NCBI GenBank assembly: GCA_013816275.1
Contig: JACDER010000073.1
Location: 1 to 7,062 of the forward strand
DNA length: 7,062 nucleotides
Direction of reading: 5' to 3'
Origin: Actinomycetota bacterium
Lineage (GTDB): Bacteria > Actinomycetota > Thermoleophilia > Gaiellales > Gaiellaceae
The notes under the pieces were generated by a model, which ran no database searches, had not been told where the DNA came from, and worked only from the letters and a program-made list of their open reading frames with translations. The position numbers and the translations under genes are program-made. Below are positions 5,199-7,062 of the stretch, piece after piece; positions within the stretch are counted from its first letter, which is position 1, and each line of letters begins with the position of its first letter.

Positions 5199-5948
5199 CG
5201 ATCGGAGGCCCGCCTGGACGGCAAACGCCACGGCAACGGCGATCAGCACGACGCCGATCGCGCGCCGCAGGAAGGTCTCCGAGAGGTACCCGGTCGCCCT
5301 GGCACCGAGCCAGGCTCCTGGGAGCGCGCCCGCGATTCCGACCGGGAGCAGCACCCAATCGACGTCCAGTTCCGCCGCGTGGGCCGCAAATCCGGCCACG
5401 CCGAGCAGAAAGCCGACGACGAGATTGGTGCCGATCGCGGTCTTGACGTCGACCCGCACCACGCGGAGGAGGGCGGGCATCCGGAGCGTCCCGAGAATGA
5501 CGCCGAGCGCACCTCCGACGACCCCGATCGCGAACCCGAACACGACGGCCGGGCTGTACCGGGGCTTGCCCTCGGCGGCGCGGACAAACGGCCGGAGGGC
5601 GAGGTCGAACCCCTGCCAGAGGAGGATCACCGCGACACCTGCGAACAGGATCCGTTCGGATAGCCGGTCCGCGAACAGCCCGCCCACGACAGCGCCTGCG
5701 ATCGAGGGCGGCGCCATCCACGCGACGACGCGCCAGTTCACCCGGCCCTCGCGCGCGTGCCGGTAGCCGCCGGCGGCCGCCGCCGCTGCGCTGATCGCGA
5801 TGTTCGTTCCCGCGCCGCTACTCGCGCTGCCCGCCGCGACGATCAGGATCGGAAGCCGTAGCGTTCCGAGCACGAGCCCGAGCGCCGAGCCCAGATAGCC
5901 GGCGACGAACGCGCCCGCGACGGTTACCGCGATGCGCCAGGCTTCCAG
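5196..5948 (-). CDS. TSUP-family (TauE/SafE, DUF81) membrane transporter
   Basis: This is a very hydrophobic protein with about 7-8 membrane segments. TSUP proteins are thought to move sulfur-containing or organic anions across the cytoplasmic membrane; the substrate here is unknown. An internal duplication is plain: LGLVLGTLRLP (23-33) and LGVILGTLRMP (148-158), with AGTN and IGTN following each. The two halves lie 125 residues apart in a 250-aa protein. The usual Gly-rich turn of the family is altered to GLVLG/GVILG. The first ATG/GTG/TTG is the GTG at 5873, which would cut into the first repeat. I therefore extend to a CTG at 5948, which has GAGGAG 5 nt upstream and overlaps the adenosyltransferase end by 25 nt. 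That start is inferred; 5873 (225 aa) is the conventional alternative. Position between adenosyltransferase and mutase suggests a link to the same pathway. Confidence 0.85.
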   Translation of the reverse strand: MEAWRIAVTVAGAFVAGYLGSALGLVLGTLRLPILIVAAGSASSGAGTNIAISAAAAAAGGYRHAREGRVNWRVVAWMAPPSIAGAVVGGLFADRLSERILFAGVAVILLWQGFDLALRPFVRAAEGKPRYSPAVVFGFAIGVVGGALGVILGTLRMPALLRVVRVDVKTAIGTNLVVGFLLGVAGFAAHAAELDVDWVLLPVGIAGALPGAWLGARATGYLSETFLRRAIGVVLIAVAVAFAVQAGLRS

Positions 5949-6502
5949 AGCGGCTCCTCGCGACCGGCGTTGGCGGCGCGCGCGAGGATGAAGAGGAGGT
6001 CGGAGAGCCGGTTCAGGTACACGAGCACGAGCGGGTTGAGCTCGAGCTCTTGGGAGGCAAGCAACGTCTCCCGCTCGGCCCTGCGACAGACCGTGCGCGC
6101 GACGTGCAGACGGGCGGCCGCCTCGGTCCCGCCCGGGAGGACGAAGCTCGTCAGCTCCGGCAATGGTTCGTTGAACTCATCGCAGGTTCGCTCGAGCTCG
6201 TCGATCAGATCCTGCGTGACCCGCAGCCGCCCGTCGCCGACGCCGTACGGGACGCTGAGGTCGGCGCCGACGTCGAAGAGCTCGTTTTGAATCCGCTCGA
6301 GCAGCGGCCGGAACTCTTCAGGGAGATCGGCCGTGAGCACCACGCCGAGTTGGGAGTTCAGCTCGTCGACCGTCCCGAACGCCCCGATCCGGCAGTCGAG
6401 CTTCGACGTCCTCGAACCGTCGCCGAGGCTCGTCTCCCCGGCGTCTCCGCCGCGGGTGTAGATGCGGGTCAGTCGGACGGGCTCGTCGGGCCGCCGGGGC
6501 AT
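5924..6502 (-). CDS. PduO-type ATP:cob(I)alamin adenosyltransferase (MMAB-like)
   Basis: This 192-aa enzyme transfers the adenosyl group of ATP to cob(I)alamin, giving adenosylcobalamin, the cofactor of the mutase two genes downstream. PduO/MMAB-type enzymes are cytosolic helical-bundle trimers that can hand the cofactor straight to the mutase. The family marks are in order: the N-terminal ATP loop IYTRGGDAGETSLGDG (14-29), GTVDELNSQLG (43-53), FVLPGGTEAAARLHVART (120-137) with CRRAER (139-144), and YLNRLSDLLFILAR (162-175). Length is normal for the single-domain form. The ATG at 6502 lacks a Shine-Dalgarno but has TAATCT at 6 nt, within a palindrome shared with the divergent acetyltransferase. 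The gene starts a co-directional run with the transporter (overlapping) and the large mutase subunit. Confidence 0.95.
   Translation of the reverse strand: MPRRPDEPVRLTRIYTRGGDAGETSLGDGSRTSKLDCRIGAFGTVDELNSQLGVVLTADLPEEFRPLLERIQNELFDVGADLSVPYGVGDGRLRVTQDLIDELERTCDEFNEPLPELTSFVLPGGTEAAARLHVARTVCRRAERETLLASQELELNPLVLVYLNRLSDLLFILARAANAGREEPLWKPGASR
5954..5959 (-). promoter_or_regulatory. Shine-Dalgarno-like GAGGAG before a possible CTG start of the transporter
   Basis: On the minus strand GAGGAG is followed by 5 nt and then CTG (5946-5948), in frame with the transporter. The motif also encodes Glu-Glu of the adenosyltransferase, so it may be coincidental. Its spacing is good and no other upstream start codon exists in the frame. 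Confidence 0.4.
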
Positions 6503-6503
6503 G

Positions 6504-6518
6504 GCCGTAGATTACGGC
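6504..6518. promoter_or_regulatory. Symmetric bidirectional promoter palindrome between the adenosyltransferase and GNAT genes
   Basis: A perfect inverted repeat (GCCGTA-GAT-TACGGC) fills almost the entire 17-bp gap between two ATG codons. On the plus strand it contains TAGATT (6508-6513), 6 nt before the ATG at 6520. On the minus strand it contains TAATCT (6509-6514), 6 nt before the ATG at 6502. Both fit the TANNNT -10 pattern at leaderless distance, so one symmetric element could fire in both directions. No convincing -35 box is seen on either side. The dyad could also be a repressor site. Confidence 0.6.
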
Positions 6519-6519
6519 G

Positions 6520-6954
6520 ATGATCCGACGCGCGACCCCCGACGACGGACCTGAGGTCAGCCGCGTCTTCGTCGCCGCCCGCGACGAGATGCCCTACCTC
6601 CCCCGGATCGAGGATCAGCACCGACCGCTGCTGGGCGGCTGGTTCATCGAGCGGGCTCAGATCTGGCTGGCCGAGGACGACGGCGCGGTCGTCGGCTTCA
6701 GCGGGATCGAGGACGAAGAGCTGACCCATCTCTACGTCGACCCCGCGGCGCAGAACCGTGGCGTCGGATCCGAGCTCCTCGAGCACGCGAAGACGGTGAG
6801 GCCGGAGCGGCTCGAGCTGTGGGTCTTCCAGGCAAACGACGGCGCCCGTCGCTTCTACGAGCGTCACGGCTTCCGCCTCGTCGAGCAGACGGACGGATCC
6901 GGGAACATGGAGAAGGAGCCCGACGCGCGCTACGAATGGACGTCCGCCGGCTAG
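6520..6954 (+). CDS. GNAT-family N-acetyltransferase
   Basis: This 144-aa protein is a GCN5-related acetyltransferase that moves acetyl from acetyl-CoA to an amine. The acetyl-CoA pyrophosphate loop is Q78-N-R-G-V-G-S84 within motif A, LTHLYVDPAAQNRGVGSELL (68-87). Motif B, LELWVFQANDGARRFYERHGF (98-118), is the usual C-terminal block of RimI-like and small-molecule GNATs. The substrate cannot be read from the sequence. The start ATG is 17 bp from the divergent adenosyltransferase start and has TAGATT at 6 nt, with no Shine-Dalgarno, suggesting a leaderless mRNA. The stop overlaps the start of the next gene by 19 nt, so the two are probably cotranscribed. Any link to B12 metabolism is only through the shared promoter region. 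Confidence 0.9.
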   Translation: MIRRATPDDGPEVSRVFVAARDEMPYLPRIEDQHRPLLGGWFIERAQIWLAEDDGAVVGFSGIEDEELTHLYVDPAAQNRGVGSELLEHAKTVRPERLELWVFQANDGARRFYERHGFRLVEQTDGSGNMEKEPDARYEWTSAG

Positions 6955-7062
6955 CACCCGGCCTCTGGAGGTGGACGGCCCGGCACCCGGAGGCGGCCGG
7001 CTGGCCCCAGGACGCGGCCGACGGGCTGCCGTGGCCGGACCTGGTCGGCTGCGTGTACTACG
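6936..7062 (+). CDS. N-terminal part of a probable MBL-fold metallo-hydrolase (cut by window edge)
   Basis: A frame opens at the ATG at 6936, within the end of the acetyltransferase gene, and stays open to the window edge (42 codons). It reads MDVRRLAPGLWRWTARHPE and later LVGCVYY. From memory this matches the N-terminus of an actinobacterial MBL-fold hydrolase group in which GLWRWTxxHPxW and xVGCVYY precede the first core strands. The metal-binding HxHxDH motif would lie outside the window, so the call is not confirmed here. No well-spaced Shine-Dalgarno is seen (AAGGAG is 17 nt upstream), which suits translational coupling to the acetyltransferase. Confidence 0.6.
   Translation, partial: MDVRRLAPGLWRWTARHPEAAGWPQDAADGLPWPDLVGCVYY

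Noticed and set aside
3771..5663. Long open frame (630 codons) on the plus strand opposite the mutase and transporter
   Set aside because: It is antisense to two clearly conserved genes, its translation is rich in Arg, Val, Asp and Glu without any motif, and such frames are common opposite GC-rich coding sequence.
3505..5721. 738-codon minus-strand open frame overlapping the large mutase subunit
   Set aside because: It lies in a different frame from the recognisable mutase and translates to Arg/Pro/Ala-rich, motif-free sequence.
6469..6957. 162-codon minus-strand frame opposite the acetyltransferase
   Set aside because: Antisense to a clear GNAT gene, with no recognisable motif.
1..7062. 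CRISPR array, insertion sequence, tRNA or rRNA, riboswitch (including a cobalamin riboswitch before the B12 genes)
   Set aside because: No regular short repeats, terminal inverted repeats with a transposase, tRNA-like or rRNA segments were seen. The gaps before the B12 genes are 17-54 nt, too short for a cobalamin riboswitch.

Overview
The window is GC-rich bacterial chromosome with tightly packed genes and very short gaps. The best guess is a high-GC actinobacterium, possibly of the Thermoleophilia (Gaiellales/Solirubrobacterales) type. That guess rests on base composition, the two-piece small-plus-large acyl-CoA mutase, an Rv1339-like metallo-hydrolase and many starts that look leaderless. 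It is an inference, not a placement. I see no mobile element, CRISPR array, rRNA or tRNA.

Layout, left to right. A small cobalamin-binding mutase subunit (114-509, minus) faces away from an MBL-fold hydrolase (564-1286, plus). The hydrolase converges with, and slightly overlaps, a run of three paralogous membrane-anchored proteins of unknown function (1259-2020, 2053-2820 and 2860-3465, all minus). Upstream on the same strand is a B12-metabolism cluster, read right to left: ATP:cob(I)alamin adenosyltransferase (5924-6502), a TSUP-family (TauE/SafE) membrane transporter (5196-5948) and the large catalytic subunit of an adenosylcobalamin-dependent acyl-CoA mutase (3519-5186). Divergent from the adenosyltransferase is a GNAT acetyltransferase (6520-6954). 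A second MBL-fold gene overlaps its end and runs off the window (6936-7062).

How they fit together. The adenosyltransferase makes adenosylcobalamin, which the small subunit binds and the large subunit uses for a carbon-skeleton rearrangement. Automatic annotation would probably call the enzyme methylmalonyl-CoA mutase. Its two substrate-selecting positions are instead Phe84 and Gln202, the isobutyryl-CoA mutase pattern, rather than Tyr and Arg. Both subunit lengths (555 and 131 aa) also match the two-piece IcmA/IcmB architecture.

The strongest unexpected signals are regulatory. Six genes carry a TANNNT -10 hexamer only 5-8 nt before the start codon, the mark of leaderless transcripts. In the 17-bp gap between the adenosyltransferase and the GNAT gene, one near-perfect palindrome provides a -10 element in both directions, each exactly 6 nt from an ATG. 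The three-paralogue array, with a cysteine pair present in two copies and absent from the third, and with hairpins in both of its gaps, is the least explained protein system here.
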